Shown: positions 31,834 to 40,504 of the stretch, in pieces
Layout of the letters: each line of letters starts with the position of its first letter
Position numbering within the stretch: the first letter of the stretch is position 1
Assembly (NCBI GenBank): GCA_045658005.1
Contig: JAZOUD010000110.1
Location: 11,720-75,719 of the forward strand
Length of the DNA stretch: 64,000 nt
Reading direction: 5' to 3'
Source: UBA2862 sp045658005
GTDB taxonomy: Bacteria; Bacillota; Clostridia; Christensenellales; Aristaeellaceae
The notes under the pieces: generated by a model
The model's database searches: none
Seen by the model: the letters and a program-made list of their open reading frames with translations, nothing else
What the model was told of the DNA's origin: nothing
Translations under genes and position numbers: made by a program

Positions 31834-32214
31834 ATGATCCTGATCATCGGCGGCAGCTACCAGGGCAAGCTGGACTTCGCGCGGCAGCGCTTCCGGCTGG
31901 CTGAGGACGATATCCAGGTTTGCACTGAAGACACCGGCTCCCTGGATTTCTCCCGACGCTGCATCGCCTACATCGACCGCTTCGCCCTGAACCGCGTCCG
32001 GTCCGGTTTCGAGCCTGCGGACGCCCTTGGTACAGACTTCGGTCGGTTGAATGATATGATCTTCATCGCCAACGACGTCTCCGGCGGCGTGGTGCCCATG
32101 GACCCGACCCTTCGCGCCTGGCGCGAGGCCTGCGGCCGGATGAACCTGAAGCTGGCCAAGGCATCGGACGAGGTCTGGCGGCTGTTCTGCGGCATCCCGC
32201 AGCGCGTCAAATGA
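31834..32214 (+). CDS. Short CobU-like protein (copy 2), complementary motif set
   Basis: 126 residues. LIIGGSYQGKLDFA is a P-loop like that of CobU and IANDVSGGVVPMDP plus CGRMNLKLAKASDEVWRLFCGIP match the C-terminal VSNEVG-IVP and nucleotide-binding end of CobU, but the HRxxR-W-T-E segment with the GMP-carrying histidine is absent. Copy 1 shows the opposite pattern. It may be a kinase-only or partner subunit. Overlaps cobC as ATGA. Confidence 0.7.
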   Translation: MILIIGGSYQGKLDFARQRFRLAEDDIQVCTEDTGSLDFSRRCIAYIDRFALNRVRSGFEPADALGTDFGRLNDMIFIANDVSGGVVPMDPTLRAWREACGRMNLKLAKASDEVWRLFCGIPQRVK

Positions 32215-32786
32215 GGGCGCTTTTCCTGCTGCGCCACAGTATGACCGAGGCCAACGAGAGGCGCATCTACTGCGGCAGCACCGACCTTCCCCTGTCGGAT
32301 GACGGGCGGGCAATGACCCGTGAGATCGCAGTCCAACGCCCTTTGCCCGCCTGTGAGCTCTACATCACCAGCGGCATGGCCCGGGCCAACGAGACGCTGC
32401 AGATACTGACCGGCCGCAAACCCGACCGCGTTCTCACGGCATTTTCAGAGATGGACTTCGGTCGCTTTGAGATGCTGGGCTATGAGACGCTCAGGCACGA
32501 TCCCGACTACCAGCGCTGGATCGACGATACGGACGGCGTCGTCCCCTGCCCTGGCGGCGAATCCACGGGGGCCTTCCGGCAGAGGGTGCGCTCAGGCGGC
32601 GCTGAGCTGCTTGAAATGCAATGGCAGACAGCGCTCGTCGTCTGTCACGGCGGCGTCATCGTCAACCTGATGCAGGGCTGGTTCCCTTTGGAGGCGCGGG
32701 GCTTTTACGATTGGCAGCCTTCCGCCTGCAGGGGCTGGCGCGTGCTGTTCGACCACGGTCTGCCCATTCGGTTTGAACCGATTTAA
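32211..32786 (+). CDS. cobC: Alpha-ribazole phosphatase-like histidine phosphatase
   Basis: 191 residues of the phosphoglycerate mutase superfamily. LLRHSMTEANE carries the catalytic histidine (RHS in place of RHG), EMDFGRFE is the usual second block and VVCHGGVI the second histidine. In a cobTUS operon this is expected to dephosphorylate alpha-ribazole phosphate or adenosylcobalamin phosphate. Translationally coupled to the preceding gene. Confidence 0.85.
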   Translation: MRALFLLRHSMTEANERRIYCGSTDLPLSDDGRAMTREIAVQRPLPACELYITSGMARANETLQILTGRKPDRVLTAFSEMDFGRFEMLGYETLRHDPDYQRWIDDTDGVVPCPGGESTGAFRQRVRSGGAELLEMQWQTALVVCHGGVIVNLMQGWFPLEARGFYDWQPSACRGWRVLFDHGLPIRFEPI

Positions 32787-32819
32787 TAATATTGCATTCA
32801 CATCAAGGAGGTTTCCAAC

Positions 32820-33176
32820 ATGAGGTACAAGGCCATACTCGCTGAGCTTGCCCGCAAGCGCTATCCCCTTTCCATCATGCTGATGGTCATCGGCGTGTTG
32901 CTCATTCCCTTCCCCTACCTGTTCATTCACTATGGATTGGAATTCACCAACTTCTGGTGGTCGCTGCTGGGCATTTGCATCGGCGTCGTGAACGGAAGCC
33001 TGTTCATCGGCCTCGGCTCACTGGTGGAGGACGTCCACGACATCTCCATGCACACCGTGGGCTATGACCTGGAGATCACCGAGGTTCAGGAGGATGAGCT
33101 GGAAAACGCGGAGGAAGCGGAGGCAGAAGCGGAAGAAACGCAGGCAGCGCCCGAAGAAAATGCGCCCATCGAATAG
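32820..33176 (+). CDS. Small membrane protein with acidic tail, unknown
   Basis: 118 residues, AAGGAGG upstream. Two hydrophobic helices (about 17-37 and 44-66) are followed by a conserved-looking VEDVHDISMHTVGYDLEI segment and a Glu/Ala-rich tail. Last gene before a strong terminator, so probably the end of the cobalamin operon transcript. No family recognised. Confidence 0.6.
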   Translation: MRYKAILAELARKRYPLSIMLMVIGVLLIPFPYLFIHYGLEFTNFWWSLLGICIGVVNGSLFIGLGSLVEDVHDISMHTVGYDLEITEVQEDELENAEEAEAEAEETQAAPEENAPIE

Positions 33177-33201
33177 TTAATCATTTATTCATATAATCGT
33201 T

Positions 33202-33232
33202 ATGAGAATCGAATATTCGATTCTCATTTTTG
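33202..33232 (+). terminator. Terminator after the cobalamin operon
   Basis: A 26-base perfect palindrome (33202-33227, ATGAGAATCGAAT and its complement) followed by TTTTTG. Confidence 0.88.
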
Positions 33233-33351
33233 TAAACTCTTGTGACCTTTTTGTGCGAACTCCATGATAAAGTAGGTGCATCTTCAAAGCGTATGCGCCA
33301 TCCTTTGAAAAAACAGAAATGAGTATCAATATAGAGAAGAGGTGATTTGGC

Positions 33352-34857
33352 GTGATCCGGAATGAACCGATGATTCGAAGGCTGGACATGATCCATTGCG
33401 CGCTATGCGAAAACGCGCCTTGCGATTCCGCCTGCCCGAAGCTCGATCCCTCGGGCCTCCTGCGCAGCATATGGCTGCGCAACGAACAGGGCGCGGTCTC
33501 CAGGCTGCCGCGGGACAACCCCTGTACAGACTGCGCGTCCCCCTGCGAACGCGCCTGCGTGAGAGCGGGCCAGGTGCCCATCCGCGGCCTGATCAATCGC
33601 CTGTACTGGCAGGTGAAGCCCGAGGTGGAGACCCCTGTCCCCAGCGATGAGCATCGACTACGCAGCGACCTGTGCGGCATACCGCTGGAGAACCCCTTCC
33701 TGTTGGCCTCCTCCGTGGTCGCCAGCACCTACGACATGTGCGCCCGTGCCTTCGAGGCAGGCTGGGGCGGCATCAGCTTCAAGACCATCTGTTCGCTGGA
33801 TATCCACGAGGCCTCTCCCCGGTATTCCGCCGTCACCGGCGCCGACGGCAGCATCGTGGGCTTCAAGAACATCGAACAGCTTTCCGACCACAGCGTCGCG
33901 GAGAACATGGAAATCTTTCGCCGGCTGAAGGTCAAATACCCCACCAAGTTCATACTCGCCTCCATCATGGGGCGGGACGAGGCGGAATGGGGCGAGCTGG
34001 CCCGGCAATGCGAGGCCAACGGGGCGGACGCCATCGAACTGAATTTCTCTTGCCCCAACATGGCCGAGGGCGGGCTGGGCTCGGATATCGGCCAGGTGCC
34101 GGAGCTGGTGGAGCGCTTTACCGCCGCCGCCAAGCACGCCTGCGGCATCCCGGTGCTGGCGAAGCTGACGCCCAACGTCGCCATCATGAGCCCCGCCGCC
34201 AAGGCGGCCAGGCACGGCGGCGCGGATGGCATCGCCGCCATCAACACCATCAAATCCGTGATGCAGCTGAACATTCACACCTTCATATCCTCGCCTTCGA
34301 TCCACGGCCAGAGCGCCGTGGGCGGCTACAGCGGCAACGCGGTAAAGCCCATCGCCCTGCGGTTCGTCTCGGAGCTGGCCGCAAATCCGGCGCTGCCGGG
34401 CATGCACATTTCAGGCATGGGCGGCGTGGAAACCTGGCAGGACGCCCTGGAATTCCTGCTGCTGGGCAGCCGCTCGATACAGGTGGCCACCGCCGTGATG
34501 CAATACGGCTACCGGATCATCGACGATTTGAAGGAGGGCCTGAACCTCTACCTTGCGGAAAAGGGCTTTGACAGCGTCGGCCAGGTCGTCGGCCTGGGGC
34601 TGGACGCGCTGCACGCAAACACGGACACCCTGGAGCGGGACACCGTGCTGTTTCCCAGGTTCATCCGGGAAAAGTGCATCGGCTGCGGGCGCTGCGAGAT
34701 CTCCTGCGCCGACGGCGGCCACCAGGCCATTCGGCTGAACGATCAGCGCAGGCCGGTGCTCAACGGCAAGCGCTGCGTGGGCTGCCACCTCTGCGCGCTG
34801 GTCTGCCCCGAGGGCGCCATCGTATCCAGTGGGAAGCGGGTGTTGCCGAAGCGCTGA
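33352..34857 (+). CDS. PreA-like dihydropyrimidine/dihydroorotate dehydrogenase fold with Fe-S clusters
   Basis: 501 residues from GTG 33352 (GAGGTGA upstream). The N-terminal 85 residues have two Cys clusters (CALCENAPC-CP and CTDC-PCERAC) as in the helical Fe-S domain of dihydropyrimidine dehydrogenase. An FMN-binding TIM barrel follows (NPFLLASSVV, IELNFSCPNMAEGG, GIAAINTI, HISGMGGVETW), then two 4Fe-4S motifs (CIGCGRCEISC and CVGCHLCALVCP). PreA/DPD reduces uracil or thymine; here the N-terminal domain and the PreA barrel are joined while the PreT flavin part is absent. Substrate remains inferred. Confidence 0.85.
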   Translation: MIRNEPMIRRLDMIHCALCENAPCDSACPKLDPSGLLRSIWLRNEQGAVSRLPRDNPCTDCASPCERACVRAGQVPIRGLINRLYWQVKPEVETPVPSDEHRLRSDLCGIPLENPFLLASSVVASTYDMCARAFEAGWGGISFKTICSLDIHEASPRYSAVTGADGSIVGFKNIEQLSDHSVAENMEIFRRLKVKYPTKFILASIMGRDEAEWGELARQCEANGADAIELNFSCPNMAEGGLGSDIGQVPELVERFTAAAKHACGIPVLAKLTPNVAIMSPAAKAARHGGADGIAAINTIKSVMQLNIHTFISSPSIHGQSAVGGYSGNAVKPIALRFVSELAANPALPGMHISGMGGVETWQDALEFLLLGSRSIQVATAVMQYGYRIIDDLKEGLNLYLAEKGFDSVGQVVGLGLDALHANTDTLERDTVLFPRFIREKCIGCGRCEISCADGGHQAIRLNDQRRPVLNGKRCVGCHLCALVCPEGAIVSSGKRVLPKR

Positions 34858-34872
34858 GCGCTTCATAAAATA

Positions 34873-34915
34873 CATACCGGCTACAATTCAGGAATTGCAG
34901 CCGGTATGGTTTATT
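34873..34915. terminator. Bidirectional terminator
   Basis: CATACCGGCT (34873-34882) pairs with AGCCGGTATG (34899-34908) with an inner CAATT/AATTG, between convergent genes; A/T runs on both sides. Confidence 0.8.
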
Positions 34916-35444
34916 TATACAGTATCAACGAAAACCATGTGACGATATTCCCCTGGGCCAGGAATTCTATGCCGTGCTTTTCCGCCAGGTCGGTGACCAG
35001 TATGCCGTGGCTCTCCACGCAGGGGAACATGCGCTCCGGGAATCGGCAGGGGGCGTCAGGCCAGGTGCAGTGGGCGCAGTGGGCGCAGGCCTCTGTGGAC
35101 AGCGTCAGCGTCTGTGAGGCCTGCTCGCGCACCATCGCAAGCACCTGTCGGGTGATCTCCTCGTGGTCGGCGCGGGTCGACAGGGTCTCTTCGATGTTGG
35201 CGATGTCGCTGACCTCGGTGATCGTGGCGATCAGCAGGCCCTCCTCAAAGGCCATCACCCGCTCCTGGCAGGCTTCCACCGTGCCCACCGCCGGCGGACA
35301 GGCCCAGGTGGTGTTGTACATCGGGCATTCCGTCTGGCAGATATAGCGGACCCGTTCGGAGAAGAGCAGCTCGTCCGTTTTGATAAAGGCGTATTCGTAC
35401 AGCGGCAGCTCTGCCAGCTGCGCCTCCAGCTTCTGTCTGTCCAT
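34911..35444 (-). CDS. DUF2284 metal-binding protein at the end of the liv operon
   Basis: 177 residues. Cysteines are arranged as C-X3-C in ICQTECPMY, TWACPP, then CAHCAHC and CRFPERMFPC, the DUF2284 pattern (putative metal or Fe-S binding). The start lies two bases after the livF stop, so it belongs to the branched-chain amino acid transporter operon; the reason for that link is unknown. Biochemical role not established. Confidence 0.8.
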   Translation of the reverse strand: MDRQKLEAQLAELPLYEYAFIKTDELLFSERVRYICQTECPMYNTTWACPPAVGTVEACQERVMAFEEGLLIATITEVSDIANIEETLSTRADHEEITRQVLAMVREQASQTLTLSTEACAHCAHCTWPDAPCRFPERMFPCVESHGILVTDLAEKHGIEFLAQGNIVTWFSLILYK

Positions 35445-35446
35445 GA

Positions 35447-36175
35447 TCAGCCGCCGAGGTACGCCTCGCGCACGCGATCGTCGGCCAACACCTCGGCAGC
35501 GGGTCCGGAGATGGTGATCTTGCCGGTGCCCAGCACGTAGGCGCGGTCCGCGATGGACAGGGCCATCTGGGCGTTCTGCTCCACCAGCAGTATGGTCGTA
35601 CCCGCCGCGTGCAGCTCCTTGATGATGTCGAAGATCTGCTCCACCAGAATCGGCGCCAGGCCCATCGAGGGCTCGTCCAGCATCAGCAGCTTGGGCTTGC
35701 TCATCAGGGCCCGGCCCATGGCCAGCATCTGTTGCTCACCGCCGGAGAGCGTGCCCGCGATCTGCTTTTCGCGCTCCTTCAGCCGGGGAAAGCGCTTGAA
35801 CACGTCCTCCAGGGACGCGGGAATCTCGTCGTTCGGGCGGGAATAGCCGCCCATCTCCAGGTTTTCGCGCACGGTCATCTGCTGGAACACGCGCCGCCCC
35901 TCGGGGCAAAGCGCCATGCCCAGGCCGACGATCCGGCTGGCCCCGATGCCCACGATGCCCCTGCCCTCGAAGCTGATCAATCCGCTGCGGGGCTTGAGCA
36001 GGCCGGAGACCGTGTTCAGCGTGGTGGACTTGCCCGCGCCGTTCGCGCCGATCAGCGTGACGATCTCCCCCTCGTTGACCTCGAAGGAGATGCCCTTGAT
36101 GGCGTGGATGCTGCCGTAGTAGACGTGGATGTCGTCCACTCGCAGCAGGCTCTTGCTCTTCGTTGCTTCGCTCAT
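35447..36175 (-). CDS. livF: Branched-chain amino acid ABC transporter ATPase LivF
   Basis: 242 residues. Walker A GANGAGKST, signature LSGGEQQM and Walker B LLMLDEPS identify an ABC ATPase, and the short length with GIRAxxRxVFxxMTVxENL-like GLGMALCPEGRRVF segment is LivF-type. It pairs with LivG on the LivHM permease. Ends two bases before the DUF2284 start and follows livG after three bases. Confidence 0.94.
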   Translation of the reverse strand: MSEATKSKSLLRVDDIHVYYGSIHAIKGISFEVNEGEIVTLIGANGAGKSTTLNTVSGLLKPRSGLISFEGRGIVGIGASRIVGLGMALCPEGRRVFQQMTVRENLEMGGYSRPNDEIPASLEDVFKRFPRLKEREKQIAGTLSGGEQQMLAMGRALMSKPKLLMLDEPSMGLAPILVEQIFDIIKELHAAGTTILLVEQNAQMALSIADRAYVLGTGKITISGPAAEVLADDRVREAYLGG

Positions 36176-36178
36176 GCC

Positions 36179-37042
36179 TCAGCCCTCCTTCTTCTTGCCC
36201 AGGTAGGCCTCGATGACGGTCGGGTTGGCCTGAATCTCGTCGGCGGTGCCCTTGGCGATGATGCGGCCGTAGTTCAGCACGCAGATGCCCTCGCAGATGC
36301 CCATGACCAGGTTCATGTCGTGCTCGATCAGCATGACGGCGATCTTGAACTGGTCGCGAATCTTGATGATGTTGTGCATCAGCTCCTCCGTCTCATGGGG
36401 GTTCATGCCCGCCGCTGGCTCGTCCAGCAGCAGCAGCGAGGGATTCGTGGCCAGCGCGCGGACGATCTCGAGACGCCTCTGCGCGCCGTAGGGCAGCGAA
36501 CCGGCCCGCACGCCCGCCAGGTCCTGCATGTCGAAGATCGACAGCAGCTCCAGCGCCTTTTCGTGCTGCCTGCGCTCGCCCTTCCAATAGCCGGGCAGGC
36601 GCAGTATGCCGGTGAACATGCCGTATTTGACCTGGTTGTGCAGGCCGATGCGCACGTTGTCCTCCACCGTCATGTTGTCAAACAGGCGAATGTTCTGGAA
36701 CGTGCGGGCGATGCCCAGCTTGTTGGCCTGCACGGTGTTCATGCCCGCGGTGTCCTTGCCGTTGATCAGTACCGTGCCCATCGTGGGCTGGTAGACCTTC
36801 GTCAGCAGGTTGAACACGGTGGTCTTGCCCGCGCCGTTGGGGCCGATCAGCCCGGCGATCTCGGTCTTGCCGATGATCAGGTTGAAGTCCTCCACGGCCT
36901 TGAGGCCGCCGAATTCGATGCCCAGGTGACGCGCCTCCAGCACCGGCGTGGACAGCAGGTCGCGCTCCGGGATGATGCCCTGACTGGGCGCCGGCACCAT
37001 CTTGGTGTCCAGCAGCCGCTTCTTGCCCTCGGTCTGTGTCAT
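36179..37042 (-). CDS. livG: Branched-chain amino acid ABC transporter ATPase LivG
   Basis: 287 residues. Walker A GPNGAGKTT, signature LPYGAQRRLEI and Walker B LLLLDEPAAGM, with the IARTFQNIRLF and LIEHDMNLVMGI segments characteristic of LivG. An N-terminal extension of about 30 residues is unusual. Overlaps the livM stop by four bases. Confidence 0.94.
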   Translation of the reverse strand: MTQTEGKKRLLDTKMVPAPSQGIIPERDLLSTPVLEARHLGIEFGGLKAVEDFNLIIGKTEIAGLIGPNGAGKTTVFNLLTKVYQPTMGTVLINGKDTAGMNTVQANKLGIARTFQNIRLFDNMTVEDNVRIGLHNQVKYGMFTGILRLPGYWKGERRQHEKALELLSIFDMQDLAGVRAGSLPYGAQRRLEIVRALATNPSLLLLDEPAAGMNPHETEELMHNIIKIRDQFKIAVMLIEHDMNLVMGICEGICVLNYGRIIAKGTADEIQANPTVIEAYLGKKKEG

Positions 37043-38097
37043 TCGTCAGCACCTCCCACCTGTACCTGGTCGTCACGGCCCTTGCGCCGCGCCAGCTGGC
37101 CGAACAGGGAGCGCAGCATCGGGTTGTTGGTGACCAGCATCACCAGGATCAGCACGATGGCGTACACCAGCATGCGGTAGTCGGCAAAGGCCCTCAGCAG
37201 CTCCGGCAGCACCGTCAGCAGCGTCGCCGCGATGATGGAACCCCAGATGTTGCCAATGCCGCCCAACACCACGAACACCAGCACCAGTATCGACGTGTCG
37301 AACTTGAACTTGGAGGCGGCCACGGTGGAGAAATTCATGCCGTACAGCGCGCCGGCCATGCCGGCCAGCACCGCCGCGGTGACGAAGGCCATCATCTTGT
37401 ACTTGGTCACGTTGATGCCCATGGCCTCTGCCGCGATGCGGTTGTCACGGGTGGCCATAATGGCCCGGCCCGAGCGGCTGTTGATCAGGTTCATCACAAC
37501 GACCAGGGAAAAGATGATCAGCGCAAAGCCCATCGGGAAGGTGGCGATCTTGTCCACGCCGGTTGCGCCCTGTGGGCCGCTGACCAGCAGTGTTCCCGGG
37601 ATATTGGGATTGTTGAAGGAAACGTGCAAACGTCCCTCTCCCAGCGAGAAGTAAAGGCAGTTCAACACGTTGCGGATGATCTCGCCGAAGGCCAGCGTCA
37701 CGATGGCCAGGTAATCGCCCCGCAGCCGAAGCACGGGAATGCCGATCAGCGCACCCGCAATGCCCGCGAACATGCCGCCGACGATCATGGCCAGCACAAG
37801 GCGCAGGACTTCGTTGTCCACGTGCAGCGCTGCGTTCAGCCAGGCGGAGGCTATGATGCCGGAAAACGCACCGACGCTCATAAATCCGGCATGACCCAGG
37901 CTCAGCTCGCCGGAGATGCCCACCACCAGGTTCAGCGACACCGCCATCACAATATACACGCAAATGGGCACCATCTGCCCCTTCAACGAACGCTTCATCG
38001 CGCCGGAGGCGATCATCGACTGGCATATGATAAAGGCGATGATGACGATGCCAAAGGATATGATGTTGTTGACCGTGCTCTTTTTCAGCTTTTTCAT
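37039..38097 (-). CDS. livM: Branched-chain amino acid ABC transporter permease LivM
   Basis: 352 residues from ATG 38097 behind GAGGTGAGG. About nine membrane helices; the VGISGELSLGHAGFMSVGAF segment and RLRGDYLAIVTLAFGEIIR are the LivM signatures. Forms the membrane channel with LivH. Confidence 0.93.
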   Translation of the reverse strand: MKKLKKSTVNNIISFGIVIIAFIICQSMIASGAMKRSLKGQMVPICVYIVMAVSLNLVVGISGELSLGHAGFMSVGAFSGIIASAWLNAALHVDNEVLRLVLAMIVGGMFAGIAGALIGIPVLRLRGDYLAIVTLAFGEIIRNVLNCLYFSLGEGRLHVSFNNPNIPGTLLVSGPQGATGVDKIATFPMGFALIIFSLVVVMNLINSRSGRAIMATRDNRIAAEAMGINVTKYKMMAFVTAAVLAGMAGALYGMNFSTVAASKFKFDTSILVLVFVVLGGIGNIWGSIIAATLLTVLPELLRAFADYRMLVYAIVLILVMLVTNNPMLRSLFGQLARRKGRDDQVQVGGADE

Positions 38098-38107
38098 ACC
38101 CCTCACC

Positions 38108-38992
38108 TCACACTTTCTCGTGCACCGGCTTGCCCAGCAGGCCGGCGGGCTTGAACAGCAGCACGATGATCAGCACGGCGAACACGATGGCGTCGCCCAG
38201 CTCCGTGGAAATGTAGGCCTTGCCCAGGATCTCGATGACGCCCAGCAGCAGGCCGCCCAGCATCGCGCCCGGTATTGAGCCGATGCCGCCGAACACCGCC
38301 GCCGTGAACGCCTTGATGCCCGGCATGGAGCCGGTGGTGGGCATCAGCGTGGGATAGGAGGAGCAGAGCAGAACGCCCGCAATGGCCGCCAGGGCCGAGC
38401 CGATGGCAAAGGTCACGGAGATGGTGCGGTTCACGTTGATGCCCATCAGCTCCGCCGCGCCCCGGTCCTCGGAGACCGCGCGCATAGCCTTGCCCATCTT
38501 CGTCCTGCCTGTGAACAGGGTCAGCGCGATCATGATCACGATGTTCGCCACGATGGTCAGTATGATCTCGCTGGTGATGACCAGGTTGCCGTCAAACAGC
38601 TTGATGGAACCCACGCTGAACACGGACGGGAACACCTTGGGGTTGGCCGTCCAAATCAGCAGAGCCGTGTTTTGCAGCAGGTAACTGACGCCGATGGCCG
38701 TGATCAGCACGGCCAGCTTGGTAGCCTCGCGCAGGGGCCTGTAGGCCAGGCCCTCGATGAGCACGCCCAGCACCGTGCAGACCACCATGGCGCACAGCAC
38801 AGCCACAAGCGGCGGCAGCGACAGATAGGACATGGCGCAAAACGCGATGTACGCGCCCACCATGATCACGTCACCGTGGGCGAAGTTCAGCATCTTGGCA
38901 ATGCCATAGACCATCGTATAGCCCAGGGCGATGATGGCATAGACGCTGCCAAGGCTGATGCCGTTGATCAGAAATCGCAGGAACGAAACCAT
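38108..38992 (-). CDS. livH: Branched-chain amino acid ABC transporter permease LivH
   Basis: 294 residues, AAGGAG upstream. Multi-helix permease with NGISLGSVYAIIALGYTMV at the N-terminus, LNFAHGDVIMVGAY and GGIGSIPGAMLGG typical of LivH. Follows the substrate-binding protein gene after a structured 141-base spacer. Confidence 0.93.
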   Translation of the reverse strand: MVSFLRFLINGISLGSVYAIIALGYTMVYGIAKMLNFAHGDVIMVGAYIAFCAMSYLSLPPLVAVLCAMVVCTVLGVLIEGLAYRPLREATKLAVLITAIGVSYLLQNTALLIWTANPKVFPSVFSVGSIKLFDGNLVITSEIILTIVANIVIMIALTLFTGRTKMGKAMRAVSEDRGAAELMGINVNRTISVTFAIGSALAAIAGVLLCSSYPTLMPTTGSMPGIKAFTAAVFGGIGSIPGAMLGGLLLGVIEILGKAYISTELGDAIVFAVLIIVLLFKPAGLLGKPVHEKV

Positions 38993-39021
38993 GTGATTCC
39001 AACTCCTTGAAAAGTAGTATA

Positions 39022-39073
39022 AGGTAACTGACCATCATCAACAGCCCTTTCTGTTGACAATCGTCAGTTACCT
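39022..39073 (-). other. Long hairpin between livJ and livH
   Basis: AGGTAACTGAC (39022-39032) pairs with GTCAGTTACCT (39063-39073), and inside CAACAG pairs with CTGTTG. Just before the livH ribosome-binding site; it could protect the upstream mRNA or tune translation. Confidence 0.55.
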
Positions 39074-39074
39074 C

Positions 39075-39119
39075 GAAAAAACAGCCTTTCCGTCCCGGGC
39101 AAAGGCTCGGGACGGAAAG
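39075..39119 (-). terminator. Attenuating terminator after the substrate-binding protein gene
   Basis: CTTTCCGTCCCG (39086-39097) pairs with CGGGACGGAAAG (39108-39119); on the minus strand the stem is followed by GGCTGTTTTTT. A partial terminator here would leave more mRNA for the binding protein than for the permease genes. Confidence 0.75.
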
Positions 39120-39133
39120 CGTTTCAAAGCAAA

Positions 39134-40276
39134 TCAGCCGTTGAAGCCCACGTAAGCGCCATCCTTGATGACGACGGCGGTGGGCATCTTGGTCACGGCG
39201 CCGGACGCGTCCCAGGTCATATCGCCGGTCAGGCCTTTGATCTGGAAGTCAGGGCTGGTGAACTGGGCGATCAGCAGCTCGCAGGCGTCCTCGGGAGAGG
39301 TGCTGCCGTCGATGCCGGCGTTCACGCTGGCGGTGTACAGGGCATACACGGCGTCATAGCAGTCCGCGGCGAACTGGTTCGGGATCTCGCCGGTGATCTC
39401 CTGATAACGGGCGACGAAGGCCTTGGTCGCCTCGTCCTCGGCGTCAGCGGAGAAGGGGGTCAGCATGAACACGCCCTCGGCCAGGGAGGTGTCGAAGCCT
39501 TCCATGGTCAGGATGCCGTCCATGCCGTCCACGCCAAAGAACACAGGCGCATAGTCCATGGACTTGGCGGTCTGCAGGATCATGGACGCGGGGGTGTAGT
39601 AGATGGGCAGGAACACCAGGTCCGCGCCAGCGTCCTTCGCGTCGGAAACCTGGACGGAGAAGTCGGTGGTATCGTCGGTGAAGGTGGTGGTGGAGACGAT
39701 CTCCATGTTCAGGCTCGCAGCCTCATCCGCGAAGGTCTGGTAGATGCCGGTGGAATAGGCGTCTGCGTTGTTGTAGATGATGGCGATCTTGGTGGCCAGG
39801 CCCTTTTCGTTGATATACGCAGCGGAAGCCTTGCCCTGGTTGGGGTCGGTGAAGCAAACCTGGAACACGTTGTCCTTGCCCTCGATGACGTCCACGGCGG
39901 AGGCGGAGGGGGTCAGCATGAACACCCGGTCCTCATTGGCCTGTGCGCCAACGGCGATGCAGGGGGTGGTGGTGGTGGTGCCGGCGATCATCTGAGCGCC
40001 GTTGTCCAGAACGGTGTTGTAGGCGTTGATGGACTTCTCGGCGTCGTGCTCGTCGTCCTCGTTCAGAAGCTCGATCTGCATGCCGCCCTGGGCGTTGATC
40101 TGCTCGGCGGCCACCTGGGCGCCAAACTTGCAGGCATTGCCGTAAATCGCGGCCGCTCCGGTGAAGGGGCCGATGACGCCGATCTTCAGCGCGTCCTCAG
40201 CCATGGCGGCGCAGGCCATACCCACGACCATCACGATGGCGAGGATCATTGCAACGATTGCCTTGTTGAACTTCAT
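39134..40276 (-). CDS. Branched-chain amino acid ABC transporter substrate-binding protein
   Basis: 380 residues from ATG 40276 with GGGAGGA. Signal peptide (1-26, cut after AMA); no canonical lipobox, although a cysteine occurs at residue 22. The type I periplasmic-binding fold is clear: LKIGVIGPFTGAAAIYG, AEQINAQGG, IAGTTTTTPCIAVG and FTDPNQGKASAAYI as in LivJ. Ligand among Leu/Ile/Val or related compounds is inferred. First gene of the operon, behind a near-consensus promoter. Confidence 0.93.
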   Translation of the reverse strand: MKFNKAIVAMILAIVMVVGMACAAMAEDALKIGVIGPFTGAAAIYGNACKFGAQVAAEQINAQGGMQIELLNEDDEHDAEKSINAYNTVLDNGAQMIAGTTTTTPCIAVGAQANEDRVFMLTPSASAVDVIEGKDNVFQVCFTDPNQGKASAAYINEKGLATKIAIIYNNADAYSTGIYQTFADEAASLNMEIVSTTTFTDDTTDFSVQVSDAKDAGADLVFLPIYYTPASMILQTAKSMDYAPVFFGVDGMDGILTMEGFDTSLAEGVFMLTPFSADAEDEATKAFVARYQEITGEIPNQFAADCYDAVYALYTASVNAGIDGSTSPEDACELLIAQFTSPDFQIKGLTGDMTWDASGAVTKMPTAVVIKDGAYVGFNG

Positions 40277-40344
40277 AATCGGATTCCTCCCAATCAGAAT
40301 TGCGCTGCGCGCATACATCGAATATACGCGCATCGTTAAAACGT

Positions 40345-40373
40345 ACTATACAATTACACCATTTTATTGTCAA
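40345..40373 (-). promoter_or_regulatory. Strong promoter of the liv operon
   Basis: Minus strand TTGACA (40373-40368), 17-bp spacer, TATAGT (40350-40345). Confidence 0.85.
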
Positions 40374-40504
40374 GAGCAGGTTATGTGCGTTTTCGGGAAT
40401 TTTACGTTATTTCTCATTTGAAACATCGTACGCTCCATCCTGCATTTCCGGCGGTCATCCAACGCACAGCCGACGGAAATATGCGTTTTTTGCGTATGTA
40501 TGCT

